A stretch of 64,000 bases of DNA from Ancylobacter aquaticus (GCF_004339465.1 NZ_SMFY01000005.1:62001-126000), one strand, 5' to 3'; positions 1 through 8,602 are shown, numbered from the stretch's first letter. Notes: a model not told the origin generated them from the sequence alone. Program-made: numbers and translations.

Positions 1-230
1 TGCGGCTTTTCCGAAGCCGGAGCGGTCGTCTCAGGAACGGAAGGTGCGGCCGCAGGTGGCGCGCTGGCATCCGGCTTGGCCGGTTCCGCCTGGCCGGCTG
101 TGGGCGGCGGCGCCTGCGCGATGGCGCCGTGGCCCGCATAAAGCGTGGCGGCCGCTACACCGATGGCCGCAAGGGCAAGGAGGGAATTGGACGAAACGGC
201 ACGGCCACGAACGCTGCGATGAAGTGTCAT
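1..230 (-). CDS. Hypothetical exported or membrane-anchored protein, partial (N-terminus)
   Basis: The reading frame starts at an ATG whose last base is 230, preceded by a GGGGCGGG stretch, and runs off the window edge after 76 residues. Residues about 16-39 form one hydrophobic, alanine-rich segment with basic residues before it (R5, R8, R10), ending in AIAQA, which suits a signal peptide or single anchor. The rest is a Pro/Ala-rich, low-complexity linker. This layout is seen in periplasmic or envelope-spanning components of conjugation systems, but no family motif is visible, so function is unassigned. It lies on the same strand as ssb and its neighbours. Confidence 0.5.
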   Translation of the reverse strand, partial: MTLHRSVRGRAVSSNSLLALAAIGVAAATLYAGHGAIAQAPPPTAGQAEPAKPDASAPPAAAPSVPETTAPASEKP

Positions 231-560
231 CCCGCCCCACCAGACTGATATGCGTGCATACAAGGCTAATGCACGGTATGGACGCGCGGCAACGGGAATG
301 TGACGCAAAAGTGGCAAGGACTTTTGCAGATCGACGCTTAGGCCCCAAGCCGCATCGTCGATCGACCCGGACCAAGGAGGGAAAATCAGGCTTGTGCCGT
401 CAACCGCGATGAGGGCTGAGAAATATGGCATTCGCCACCCTGCGAAGCCCACCACAGCCTGACGGATTTCGCACAGAACTGCGCGCTCAAGCGGCCACAA
501 ACCCAAGCGAACGGCCGCGAATGGCGTCCCCGGGCCGCAGCAGCCGCCCGCCGCGCGACA
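231..560. other. Non-coding spacer
   Basis: About 330 bases between two minus-strand genes. Frames that are open here lack codon bias and are shadows. I see no convincing promoter, hairpin terminator or repeat. Confidence 0.4.
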
Positions 561-929
561 TCAATGATAGGGGGCGATCAGAACGTCGTCTTCAGGCAGC
601 AGGCGATAAAGAGCCCAGTTCCAGGCATCCATGAACAGCCACGAAACAGCGCCGGCCACCAGCATGAGTGAGGCGTGAAGGGCTGGCACCCCGGAAGCGA
701 AACCCGCCACGGCGAGGACGATCCAGACCAGGGACAGCTTGCGCATGAGAACGACGAAGGGCAGGCCGGTCACGAGGACAAAGAGGGCCATGCTCCGCGC
801 CATCGAGCCCAGGAGGCGCAACGGCCAGATGAGGATGCGCAACCAGATCGGCCGGCGGGCCGGCGGTTGACGGGCATCCGTGCCCCGCTCGGCGGGCGCT
901 GGGAATGTACGGGCTCGATAGGGTTCCAT
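561..929 (-). CDS. Small integral membrane protein, unknown function
   Basis: A 122-residue protein. The start at 929 is chosen over an ATG at 941 because GGAGAG lies five bases upstream of it. The N-terminal 27 residues are hydrophilic and Pro/Arg-rich; three hydrophobic stretches follow (about 28-62, possibly one long or two short helices, then 65-84 and 86-107), ending in a short acidic tail. Size and topology recall small membrane proteins such as KleE carried on IncP-type plasmids, but I cannot show homology. It is 70 bases downstream of ssb on the same strand and is probably cotranscribed with it. Confidence 0.55.
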   Translation of the reverse strand: MEPYRARTFPAPAERGTDARQPPARRPIWLRILIWPLRLLGSMARSMALFVLVTGLPFVVLMRKLSLVWIVLAVAGFASGVPALHASLMLVAGAVSWLFMDAWNWALYRLLPEDDVLIAPYH

Positions 930-999
930 GGGTCTCTCCATCCCGTTGCGGGCAAGGAAAACCGGGTGGGAGCGATCTCACCACCCGGACTTTACCTGT

Positions 1000-1359
1000 T
1001 CAGCCCTCGGCGATCCACGCATCGAGCAGGATGATGTCGCCATTGCCGAAGGGGCGCAGAACGATTTCCGTCACCTTGTGGGTCTGGCCGTCCTTGTCAT
1101 ATTCGCGGGTTTCCATGGCGCCGGTGACATGGACCTTGGTCCCCTTCTGCAGGCGCTTTTCGATCCGCTTGACGAGGTGATCATCGAAGACGACGACCGT
1201 GTGCCACTGCGTGACTTCCTTCCAATTGCCCTCCCGGTCCTTATAGTTGTTGTTGGTCGCCACGCGGAAGGTGGCAACACGGCCACCATTCTGGAAGGTA
1301 CGGATTTCGGGATTGCCGCCAAGGCTTCCGATGATTTCAGCGCGGTTGAGAGTGAACAT
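1000..1359 (-). CDS. ssb: Single-stranded DNA-binding protein (plasmid type)
   Basis: A 119-residue OB-fold SSB. It begins MFTLNRAEIIGSLGGNPEIR and keeps the family signatures RVATFRVATN and the W-HTVV strand (WHTVVVFDDH), followed by LQKGTKVHVTGAMETREYDK. It ends after the OB fold and lacks the long disordered tail and the acidic DDDIPF-type tip through which chromosomal SSB recruits partners, which is common in short plasmid SSBs. It coats single-stranded DNA during conjugative entry or replication. Hairpin-rich repeat copy A lies directly upstream (1453-1792), and the gene order resembles a conjugative leading region. Confidence 0.93.
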   Translation of the reverse strand: MFTLNRAEIIGSLGGNPEIRTFQNGGRVATFRVATNNNYKDREGNWKEVTQWHTVVVFDDHLVKRIEKRLQKGTKVHVTGAMETREYDKDGQTHKVTEIVLRPFGNGDIILLDAWIAEG

Positions 1360-1452
1360 ATCAAATCTCCATTCGGATCAGGATCACGGGGAAAGTCGAG
1401 CGTTACGAAAGGACTGTCGTCAAGGTTTCGCCCTAACCTATACAGTTCTTAG

Positions 1453-1792
1453 GCGAAGCAGGCCGTCCTGCTTCCCGAGTTCGCGCGGAGCAGCGGGGGA
1501 GTTGGGGGGCAAGGGGGATGATGACGGGGGGAACCACCCACCCGAAGGGGCGGCGCGTTTACGCGCCGGCATGGCAGGCCGCTCGCGGCCGAATGCTGGG
1601 GGGTGGCGTCATCGCCCTTGCTGGGGCAGAGGGGGCAGAGCCTCCTGGCCCCGTGTTCCTCAGCCAGAAACTGGCGCGCCTTGGCGTGCTCTTTGGCCTC
1701 GTGATGTCGTCACCGGCATCGAGGGGGGAGAGGCGAGAGGGGTGGCATGGCCCCACTCTCGCCACGCGCGCGGGCGGTCGATCCGCCTGAGC
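1453..1792 (-). repeat. Hairpin-rich repeat, copy A (upstream of ssb)
   Basis: About 340 bases that recur in interrupted form at 3294-3468 plus 4592-4756. The copy contains successive inverted repeats: GAAGCAGG/CCTGCTTC (1455-1474), GGCGCG-ttta-CGCGCC (about 1551-1566), GGCCGC-tc-GCGGCC (about 1577-1590), and a GGGGGC/GCC-CC arm near 1629-1644. Loops and some arm bases differ between copies while pairing is mostly kept. Short open frames through it are not protein-like. It sits just upstream of ssb in the reading direction of that gene, so it is probably a regulatory or structural leader rather than coding DNA. Confidence 0.75.
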
Positions 1793-1888
1793 GCGGGACC
1801 GGCCCGGCCGCTCGGCGGGCCATCGGATTGGGAAAGCGCTGCCCCCCGGCGCTGTAGTCGTCGGGGGGCGTCTTCGCCTCACAGGGCG

Positions 1889-2233
1889 CTAGAACAGCGC
1901 CGCCTGCCCGTCACCCTCAAGCTCCCACCTCTTCGCCCTCGCCCGGCTCTGTGCCGCCTCTTTCCTGCGGATCGCGGCGGCGGCGGCCTCAAGGTCGGTC
2001 GATGCGTGGCGGGCGTGGATCTCCTGCAGCAGTTCCATGTCGAAGTATTTGGGCATGGCGTCCGCGAGCGCGGCGTCTTTTTCAGCCGCGCGCATAAGGG
2101 CGGCGGCGACCATCTCGCCGTCGAACATTTTGAAGCAGGCATCAAAAGCGTCTGCAGACGCGCCGGAAAGGACCGATTGCCGCGCCAGAGCGACGCGGCC
2201 GGCGAAGGTGCTGAAGCCGGGACGGCAGGTCAT
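1889..2233 (-). CDS. Hypothetical accessory protein
   Basis: A 114-residue protein starting MTCRPGFSTFAGRVALARQ. Its ATG overlaps the stop of the preceding gene by four bases (ATGA), which indicates translational coupling and fixes the start. The sequence is mostly helical and charged, with an alanine/arginine-rich C-terminal helix (about residues 80-105, AAAAAIRRKEAAQSRARAKR). No signal peptide, membrane segment or catalytic motif is visible. Context with ssb and the large upstream gene suggests a plasmid or ICE housekeeping or leading-region role, but I do not recognise the family. Confidence 0.65.
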   Translation of the reverse strand: MTCRPGFSTFAGRVALARQSVLSGASADAFDACFKMFDGEMVAAALMRAAEKDAALADAMPKYFDMELLQEIHARHASTDLEAAAAAIRRKEAAQSRARAKRWELEGDGQAALF

Positions 2234-3270
2234 GCGCTGGGCTCCCCTTGGAGAGCGGACACCACGCGCGAGGCGGAATAGCGCCCGGCATTGTTGAGGT
2301 GGCGCTGCCAAGCCCCCTCGGACGGCGCCCAACGGAAGCCCTCGCGCTTCATCAGGTCCCGCGTCGCGGCCTCGGGCTTGCCGTCGAAAAACATCTGAAT
2401 GCGAGCGGCGTCGCCATTCTCGACCACGCGCAGGCGCCCGGCTGTGGTGTTGTGCTCGTGCTCGACCGTCCCGCGCTCGCGGTTCGCCTCGATCGTCGCA
2501 AGCCGGGTCGCAAGCCGCTTTATTTCGGCCAGCTCGCCCGCAAGCTGATAGGCGGGAAAGCCGCTGCCCATCCATTCCTGCGAAGGCACGACGCAGCGCC
2601 TTGCCGTTGCCTCGCGCCAGCCCGTGGCGTCGACCACGGCTTGCACCTTGGCGTCCACGTCCTTGCCCTTCGCCGAGCGGATGGCGACATTTGCGGCCTT
2701 CATCATCGCATGCGCGGCCTGGCGCTTCTCGATCTCGGCGCGGATCAGTGCCGGCGCATCCGGGTTGCTGGCGCGGATCGGCTCGCCGGGGGCACCATGA
2801 GGGAAGGCGATACGCTCGACGGCGGCCCGGGCCGCCTTGGTGTGGTCGCTCACGGTGCGAAAGGCGTTGTCTGCCGATGCCTGCCGCTTGCGGTTCCGAT
2901 CCACCGGGAACCGGGCCGGCCCGACGACGAACCACGACATGCACCGCGACTCCATCGCCCAAGCGCGCCGCGTCAGCTGCACATGGCGGACTGTGAAACG
3001 CTCGATTTCGGCGCCAGCGTCCAGAATGCCGCCCCGCGCCACGATCGCGGTGACATGGGCGGTGAAGGCGTTGACGCGCTCACCGAGGGCGCCAAGCTCC
3101 ATGCGGGCGCGACGATCCGGGAAATGGGAAAGGGCGTCCCAATGGCGTTCGATGGCCTTGATGGTGAGCGAGAGGGAGAAGCCGCCGGCGCTGATTGTGA
3201 GGGTGTCCGCGCCGAACACGGCGACGGGCTGAACGGTGCCATTAAAATCGGGGTTGGTGTGCTGTTCCAT
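2230..3270 (-). CDS. Conserved mobile-element protein, unknown function
   Basis: A 346-residue soluble protein. The start is supported by GGAAGGGAAA about six bases upstream. Visible blocks: an N-terminal beta-rich segment (about 15-40), a helical region, a block MSWFVVGPARFPVDRNRKRQ near residue 113, a phage- or plasmid-like basic segment mentioning IRASNPDAPALIRAEIEKRQ, and a C-terminal block GFRWAPSEGAWQRHLNNAGR (about 313-332). The last motif recurs, as I remember it, in large plasmid and phage polyvalent proteins, where it is an accessory domain. No catalytic residues are evident. It is translationally coupled to the 114-residue gene downstream and preceded by repeat copy B, as ssb is by copy A. 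Confidence 0.75.
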   Translation of the reverse strand: MEQHTNPDFNGTVQPVAVFGADTLTISAGGFSLSLTIKAIERHWDALSHFPDRRARMELGALGERVNAFTAHVTAIVARGGILDAGAEIERFTVRHVQLTRRAWAMESRCMSWFVVGPARFPVDRNRKRQASADNAFRTVSDHTKAARAAVERIAFPHGAPGEPIRASNPDAPALIRAEIEKRQAAHAMMKAANVAIRSAKGKDVDAKVQAVVDATGWREATARRCVVPSQEWMGSGFPAYQLAGELAEIKRLATRLATIEANRERGTVEHEHNTTAGRLRVVENGDAARIQMFFDGKPEAATRDLMKREGFRWAPSEGAWQRHLNNAGRYSASRVVSALQGEPSA

Positions 3271-3293
3271 CTCGGTTTCCCTTCCTTGTTCGC

Positions 3294-3468
3294 TGCGAAG
3301 CAGGCTGCGTCCTGCTTCCTGAGGGTCGCGGAGACCGGGGGAGTTGGGGGCAAGGGGGATGATGACGGGGGGAATTACCCACCCGGAGGGCGGCGGCGTT
3401 TACGCTGCCGGCATGGCAGGCCGCTTGCGGCCGAATGCTGGGGGGTGGCGTCATCGCCCTTGCTGGGG
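3294..3468 (-). repeat. Hairpin-rich repeat, copy B, proximal part
   Basis: Matches copy A from its GAAGCAGG/CCTGCTTC hairpin (3296-3317, loop two bases longer than in A) through the GCGGCG-ttta-CGCTGC hairpin and the GGCCGC-tt-GCGGCC hairpin up to CTTGCTGGGG, where similarity stops abruptly at the IS110 boundary. It lies 24 bases upstream of the 346-residue gene. Confidence 0.75.
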
Positions 3469-3488
3469 ATGAGCGACTGTCTTTGCGG

Positions 3489-4422
<934 letters not shown>

Positions 4423-4590
4423 GACCCATCCTTGCCTAAACGAGCTCTTGCGGCCCTGGCGACTGTCCGGGTTCGAGGGAACGACGGGTGGGGAGCCGAT
4501 CTCATCCACGGTCTCGAACGACCCAGGGGGCTGCGGCCTCCCACCCGTCACCGCGGCGGTCAGCTTAACCGATCGCGGGAGGGCGAAGTT
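4423..4590 (-). ncRNA. Candidate bridge RNA region of the IS110 element
   Basis: IS110-group elements are known to transcribe a guide (bridge) RNA from the non-coding end upstream of the recombinase gene. Here about 168 bases lie between the transposase start and the element edge, a suitable length. They contain a strong inverted repeat: 4483-4498 pairs with 4534-4549 (16 positions, two mismatches; core GACGGGTGGG / CCCACCCGTC) around a 35-base loop. I cannot derive target- or donor-binding loops by eye, so this is inference from position and structure. Confidence 0.35.
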
Positions 4591-4591
4591 A

Positions 4592-4756
4592 CAAGGGGGC
4601 AGCGCCCCCTGGCCCCACGCCCTGCAGGAGGGAACTCGCGCGCCTGGCGCGCTCTGTGATCCTGTGATGTCGTCGCCGGCATCGAGGGGGGAGAGGCGAG
4701 AGGGGTGGCGGAGCCCCACTTTTGCGGCGGATCTCCGCGCGGTCGATCCGCGCGGC
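4592..4756 (-). repeat. Hairpin-rich repeat, copy B, distal part
   Basis: Resumes the similarity to copy A after the IS110 insertion: GGGGGC-ag-GCCCCC hairpin (about 4595-4609), then TGATGTCGTC..CCGGCATCGAG, GGGGAGAGGCGAGAGGGGTGG and the CGGTCGATCCGC end. It corresponds to copy A positions about 1629-1790. Confidence 0.75.
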
Positions 4757-4771
4757 GGCCGCGCTCGGCGC

Positions 4772-4800
4772 TTCAACCTGGAACGGGGGTGTGCTATATA
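4772..4800 (+). promoter_or_regulatory. Candidate promoter for a small RNA
   Basis: TTCAAC at 4772-4777 and TATATA at 4795-4800, separated by 17 bases, make a plausible sigma-70 promoter. The only transcript it could drive before an intrinsic terminator is about 90 bases long. Confidence 0.4.
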
Positions 4801-4806
4801 AGTGGA

Positions 4807-4899
4807 GGTCGAGGGGCGAGCTTTCGCCCGCTCCCGGGGTAGTGTTTAGATGAAGATCGAGACCCGGAGTGTCAGTGTCCAGCTGCTCCGGGTCTTTTT
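4807..4899 (+). ncRNA. Candidate small RNA between promoter and terminator
   Basis: A promoter-like site, a GGGCGA-gctt-TCGCCC hairpin (4814-4829), a single-stranded stretch and an intrinsic terminator occur within about 100 bases, with no credible start codon plus reading frame. The RNA would be antisense to the end of the downstream toxin gene by only a base or so, so it is more likely a trans-acting or plasmid-control RNA than a toxin antisense. It is not a family I recognise. Confidence 0.4.
4861..4899 (+). terminator. Rho-independent terminator
   Basis: GACCCGGAG (4861-4869) pairs perfectly with CTCCGGGTC (4886-4894) and is followed by TTTTTC. The U-tract is only on the plus-strand transcript, so it terminates rightward transcription, up to the 3' end of the convergent toxin gene. 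Confidence 0.8.
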
Positions 4900-5240
4900 C
4901 ATAAGTTGAGAAGCCGGCGAATGACGCTCTCGACTTCCCGGAGCATTGCCGGGCTCACATCACCGATACGCTCGGCATGCCGCGCCTCGATTGCTGCGAT
5001 CTTACAGGGACGCACCACGGACGGCGCGGGCAAGCCGGCGTCTTGGAAACTGTCATTGAACGGGATATCGCCCTGCCATGGTCGATTTTCCGCGCTAGTG
5101 ATCATCACGACCCAAACCAGAGCGCCGTCCTCGCCTACTCCCCCGTTTGAGACGACGAGCGCGGGCCTGTGCTGGCGGGTGTTCCTGTCGGTATAAGGGA
5201 ATGGGACGCGGACAACCGCGCCCTTCTCAAAGGTTGGCAT
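4899..5240 (-). CDS. PemK/MazF-family mRNA interferase toxin
   Basis: A 113-residue protein starting MPTFEKGAVVRVPFPYTDRN at 5240; a longer upstream frame lies inside the antitoxin gene and is not used. Family features: the N-terminal RVPFPYTD strand, RPALVVSN, the WVVMITSA strand, and the C-terminal SVVRPCKIAAIEARHAERIG block. MazF/PemK enzymes cleave RNA as ribosome-independent endoribonucleases. It overlaps the 3' end of the antitoxin gene by 14 bases, the normal antitoxin-toxin order, and the pair is likely autoregulated by the complex. Confidence 0.88.
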   Translation of the reverse strand: MPTFEKGAVVRVPFPYTDRNTRQHRPALVVSNGGVGEDGALVWVVMITSAENRPWQGDIPFNDSFQDAGLPAPSVVRPCKIAAIEARHAERIGDVSPAMLREVESVIRRLLNL

Positions 5241-5442
5241 ATGCTTTTCGATCCGCTTCGCTGTTCCACTCGTCGAAGCTGGCGAACGGATCATCAGAAG
5301 GTACAGCCTCCACTCGCGTCAGAACGACAACGCCGCTCTCAATCCGGTAGGCAATTTCATCGCCTTCGCGAAGCTGCAACGCCGCGCGCACTGGCTGGGG
5401 AATCGTCGTCTGAGCTTTGGAAGTGAGCTTGCTCGTGATCAT
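5227..5442 (-). CDS. AbrB/MazE-family antitoxin
   Basis: A 71-residue swapped-hairpin AbrB protein: MITSKLTSKAQTTIPQPVRA is the classic N-terminal DNA-binding hairpin, followed by LQLREGDEIAYRIESGVVVL, and an acidic C-terminal tail (PSDDPFASFDEWNSEADRKA) expected to wrap the toxin. It precedes and overlaps the MazF-type toxin gene. A short palindromic stretch with TAAGGA repeats upstream (about 5456-5474, GTAAGGAACATCCTTAC) is a likely operator. Confidence 0.88.
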   Translation of the reverse strand: MITSKLTSKAQTTIPQPVRAALQLREGDEIAYRIESGVVVLTRVEAVPSDDPFASFDEWNSEADRKAYANL

Positions 5443-5455
5443 AGAACCTACTCCA

Positions 5456-5474
5456 AGTAAGGAACATCCTTACT
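5456..5474. promoter_or_regulatory. Candidate operator of the MazEF-type module
   Basis: An inverted repeat AGTAAGGA-aca-TCCTTACT lies about 15 bases upstream of the antitoxin start. Its position fits autorepression by the AbrB-type antitoxin and toxin complex. Confidence 0.5.
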
Positions 5475-5554
5475 TTAAGGGCAATCCTTGCGGAGACAAG
5501 AGCCGGGACGCCATGCGCCCCGGCCTTGGGTGGTTCACTCGGCGCCCCCATGGG

Positions 5555-5752
5555 CTAGCGCCGTTTGACGGGAAGCCCCCACAGCTGCCCAAGGTGCTCG
5601 GCAATCGCCACGGCGCGGGCCATATTGCCGGGCGGGCCATCGGTGATGCACTCGCACCCGACATGCGTCTCTGTCGGCCGGTAGTGTCCATAGACGGACC
5701 ACATTTCCGCATCGGCATCGTTGCACGCCTCGAAAATGGTCCCGTCTGTCAA
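5555..5752 (-). CDS. Small hypothetical protein
   Basis: A frame of up to 65 residues with protein-like composition: the core is FEACNDADAEMWSVYGHYRP and a helix AVAIAEHLGQLWGLPV at the end. The first available start is a weak TTG at 5752 without a clear ribosome-binding site, so the start is doubtful. Similar tiny proteins occur beside ArdC/ssb-type genes on alphaproteobacterial plasmids in my recollection. No function can be given. Confidence 0.35.
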   Translation of the reverse strand: MTDGTIFEACNDADAEMWSVYGHYRPTETHVGCECITDGPPGNMARAVAIAEHLGQLWGLPVKRR

Positions 5753-5984
5753 ACGGCGTTGGAACGGGACCCCTGATAAGCGCGCAATAGGCCGTTTGGA
5801 CGCCGATACCCCCTAAAACGGGGGCCTTATTCCACGCCGATTCACATCGTTCCTTATTCGCCGGGCCGCAGTCCCAGGGCCAAGCCTTGCCAGCATAGGT
5901 CTCGAAGCCATGGCGTGGCGCGCGACGAAGCGCGGGGTCGTTCCGTAGGCGAAGATTATCCCTGCTTTTCCAGGCTCGCGCGAA

Positions 5985-6220
5985 CCGGATCTCCTCGATG
6001 GTAGCGTCTCGGCGGTGCTAAAGCGCCGCCATCACCGCCTCATGACGAGCCTCGATCCGATCCGAGCGCCGGTCACCGCCGAGCCGCCCATGTCGCGCTC
6101 CCTTTCGCGCCAACGGCTAACGCTAGTGCCACTCACACCTGAAACGCGCGCCCGCCTCACGGTGCGTTGCACCGGCAGCAACGTCTGAAAGCACCGAACC
6201 CGAAGATCGACCGAAAAAAG
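5985..6220 (-). pseudogene. IS630-family transposase (helix-turn-helix part), decayed
   Basis: On the minus strand one frame gives a helix-turn-helix motif RARVSGVSGTSVSRWRERER; the sequence then continues in a second frame as GGDRRSDRIEARHEAVMAAL, a stop, and HRRDATIEEIR. This is the order seen in IS630-type OrfA proteins (GGDRRS.RIEAH...I...RRDITIEELR). A frameshift and a stop mean it is dead. The rest of 5760-6340 holds nothing else I recognise. Confidence 0.55.
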
Positions 6221-6348
6221 ACATGTCTGCCGGCCTCCCTCCGGCAGACACTCTGGAGCACCTCGCGCCTCGTTTGAGAATCCCACTCGATCCATTCAGG
6301 TCGTTCGCAGCTCTAACGTCTTCGCCCCGTGTCGGCAGACCTCCACGG

Positions 6349-7014
6349 TCAGATGCGGCCCAGCTTTCTCATTGTCTCCGGCAGGCTGGTTCCAGCGAGG
6401 ATCAGGGCGGCGGCCTCTTGGTCCCCCGCTTCCACATCAGCAGCCGCTTTCATGATCTCCAAGACCTGACCATTTGGGATGACCACCACACCGTTTGAAT
6501 CGCCGAATATGTAGTCCCCCGGGTTCACCATCGCACCGCCGCATTGAATCGGCCGGCCGACGCTCTTCAATGCCAGAAGACCCGCCTGGCCGGGGGGCGC
6601 GCATCCCGTCGTGAAGCAGGGCTGCTTCAGCTCCAGAATTTCGAGCGGATCGCGTATCGGACCGTCGGAGACCGTGCCGGCTAGCCGGTTGCGATGCGCG
6701 GCCGCGGCGAGTAGCCCGCCCCATAATGCCGCCTCTTCTTCGGCGCCACGTCCGGCACTGACGATCACCGATCCCGCCGGCGCGGTCTCGATTGCCGCAA
6801 TCATCTCGGCGTTCGGCAGGCGCCTTGTCTCCTCAAGGTCTTCCAGCGGCACGCGTTCGATCGTTACGGCGGGGCCGAACATCTTGCACCGCATGTCGAG
6901 CGGGCGGACGTGCTGCCGCATATAGCCGCGCACGCCGCGCTTCATCAGCACGTCGCTCGTCGAGGACGTCGTGGCGCGATCGACATAGGAGGCGAGTTCC
7001 AAGGATAGGGTCAT
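6349..7014 (-). CDS. RraA-family protein (HMG/CHA-type aldolase candidate)
   Basis: A 221-residue protein starting MTLSLELASYVDRATTSSTS. It has the RraA/MenG fold signatures: AGTVSDGPIRDP (substrate-binding Asp-Arg pair, about residues 112-123) and GDYIFGDSNGVVVIP (normally GD-DGV-VIP). Members include regulators of RNase E and class II pyruvate aldolases acting on 4-hydroxy-4-methyl-2-oxoglutarate or 4-carboxy-4-hydroxy-2-oxoadipate. In this catabolic cluster an aldolase or decarboxylase role is more likely. It is the last gene of the minus-strand cluster, eight bases after the ABC permease stop; an alternative ATG at 7029 overlaps that gene. Confidence 0.85.
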   Translation of the reverse strand: MTLSLELASYVDRATTSSTSDVLMKRGVRGYMRQHVRPLDMRCKMFGPAVTIERVPLEDLEETRRLPNAEMIAAIETAPAGSVIVSAGRGAEEEAALWGGLLAAAAHRNRLAGTVSDGPIRDPLEILELKQPCFTTGCAPPGQAGLLALKSVGRPIQCGGAMVNPGDYIFGDSNGVVVIPNGQVLEIMKAAADVEAGDQEAAALILAGTSLPETMRKLGRI

Positions 7015-7021
7015 AGCACAC

Positions 7022-7753
7022 TCAAACATCTGAACGTGAAGGATGGGGTGACGAGCCGGCGGCACTCAGCGCGTGGACCCATCGGCACACAATGCGCTTG
7101 AACGGGTTGTCCGGCGCCAGTGCCGCGAAGATGCCGCGGATCACGAACCCGAGGCTGACATAGGCAGCAGCGGTCACAAGATAGATCTCGAAAGCCCGCA
7201 GGGTTTCCGATTGTATGTATCCTGCGGCGCCCATCAGATCTTCGACGCCGATGGTGGACGCAACGCTGGAATTGAGAAAGATGATCATGAACTGGCCGAC
7301 CATAGCCGGATAGACATTGGCAATAGCGGTCGGAAGCTGGACGTAGACGAAAACCTGCAACCACGACATGCCGAGGCACTGTCCTGCCTCCAGCTGGCTC
7401 CTATGCACACTCACGAGCCCGGCGCGCAGAATCTCGGTCATATACGCGCCATTGTTCCAGATAAGGGCGAAGAATGCCGCTTCCAAGGGTGTGAGCCGCA
7501 GACCAAGGCTTGGCAGGGCAAAAAATGCGAAGAAAATTTGCACCAAGAGCGGTGTATTGCGGGTGACTTCCACATAGATCGCGGCCGGCACACGCAGGAC
7601 CGACCATTTGGAACCACGGCCGACCGCCGAGACAAGGCCGACAGCAAAACCGCCGATGATTGCCGCCGCCGTCAGCTGCAGCGTAATGATCGCTCCCTGC
7701 CACACCAGCGGCAGGAAGCGTTCGATATCGCCGAACTGCAACACGTAGGTCAT
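7022..7753 (-). CDS. Polar amino acid ABC transporter permease (HisM/GlnP family)
   Basis: A 243-residue inner-membrane protein with about five helices. The N-terminal pattern LVWQGAIITLQLTAAAIIGG and the EAA loop (EAGQCLGMSWLQVFVYVQLP, about residues 140-159) that contacts the ATPase are typical of the HisM/GlnP subfamily. Start at the ATG 7753, with GGAG upstream, rather than a GTG six bases earlier. It lies between the RraA-family gene and the binding protein, on the same strand as a second permease gene, so the channel is probably a heterodimer. Confidence 0.9.
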   Translation of the reverse strand: MTYVLQFGDIERFLPLVWQGAIITLQLTAAAIIGGFAVGLVSAVGRGSKWSVLRVPAAIYVEVTRNTPLLVQIFFAFFALPSLGLRLTPLEAAFFALIWNNGAYMTEILRAGLVSVHRSQLEAGQCLGMSWLQVFVYVQLPTAIANVYPAMVGQFMIIFLNSSVASTIGVEDLMGAAGYIQSETLRAFEIYLVTAAAYVSLGFVIRGIFAALAPDNPFKRIVCRWVHALSAAGSSPHPSRSDV

Positions 7754-7798
7754 TGGCACTCTCCGGCCGCCGGCAATGCCGCTGGCGGCTGCGCGGCG

Positions 7799-8581
7799 TC
7801 AGAACGACGGCAGTTGCGGAAGGTCGATGCCGACATAGGATTTGTAGATCTCGTCCAGCCGGCCATTCACGCGGTTCTCGAAGACCCAGGTGTTCACCCA
7901 GCGCAGAAGATCGGGGTTGTTCCGGTTGACGCCGATGCCGAGATAGCTCGGTGCGTTTTCAAGCTTGATCTCGAATTTCCGGTCGGGGTAGCGCTTGGCG
8001 AGCGTGCTGGCCGCGCTATCGTTGATGCCGATGGCATCGACCTGTCCGGACATCAGCGCGGCCTGTGCGGCGGCATCGTCGTCGAAGCGGATGAACTTGA
8101 CCTCGGGCGCCCGGCTCAGGACCCGCTTCTCGTGCGTCGTGCCGCGCGCCACGCCCACACGCAGCTTCAGCAGGTCGTCATAGGTCTTCACCTCGACCTC
8201 CGCCGGAGCGACGACAATGCTGCGCTGCAGGGCGTAGGGGATCGAGAAATCGACGCTCTTGGCGCGATCCGCCGTGATCGAGAAGGTCGAGATGACCAAG
8301 TCGACCTTGTTGGTCTGAAGATAGGCGATGCGGTTATTGCCCGTGACGGGCACATGTTCGTATGTCACCCCGAGCCCGGCCGCGAGCGCCTTGCCGACGG
8401 CGATATCAATACCGTCAGGCTCGTTCTTCGCATTGAGGATGCCGTAGGGTGGCAGGCCGATGTCGGTGGCGATGCGGATCTTGCCGCTCTTGATAATGGC
8501 ATCCAGGCTCTGCGCCGACGCTGAAACAGGCGCGGAGAGCGTAAGAAGGGTGGTGCCAAGGGCAAACAGAAGTCTTTTCAT
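7799..8581 (-). CDS. Amino acid-type ABC transporter substrate-binding protein
   Basis: A 260-residue periplasmic protein with a clear signal peptide (MKRLLFALGTTLLTLSAPVSASAQ). The mature part follows the family 3 pattern: GKIRIATDIGLPPYGILNAK, DGIDIAVGKALAAGLGV, NRIAYLQTNKVDLVISTFSI and FSIPYA. The ligand cannot be inferred from the visible motifs; given the neighbours it may be an acidic compound rather than a standard amino acid. It is 21 bases downstream of the ATPase gene. Confidence 0.92.
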   Translation of the reverse strand: MKRLLFALGTTLLTLSAPVSASAQSLDAIIKSGKIRIATDIGLPPYGILNAKNEPDGIDIAVGKALAAGLGVTYEHVPVTGNNRIAYLQTNKVDLVISTFSITADRAKSVDFSIPYALQRSIVVAPAEVEVKTYDDLLKLRVGVARGTTHEKRVLSRAPEVKFIRFDDDAAAQAALMSGQVDAIGINDSAASTLAKRYPDRKFEIKLENAPSYLGIGVNRNNPDLLRWVNTWVFENRVNGRLDEIYKSYVGIDLPQLPSF

Positions 8582-8602
8582 GGTCGTTCCTCTCGTTCTT
8601 AA

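Noticed and set aside
425-634. Small plus-strand open frame with Pro/Arg-rich translation
   Set aside because: Low-complexity, no start signal, and it lies opposite the membrane protein gene; typical GC-rich shadow.
1518-1790. Open frames through repeat copy A that look like small proteins
   Set aside because: The two copies keep pairing and not codons; reading frames are broken by indels between copies, so the sequence is not protein-coding.
4861-4899. Terminator for the MazF-type toxin gene
   Set aside because: The T-run is present only on the plus strand, so it works for rightward transcription, not for the minus-strand toxin.
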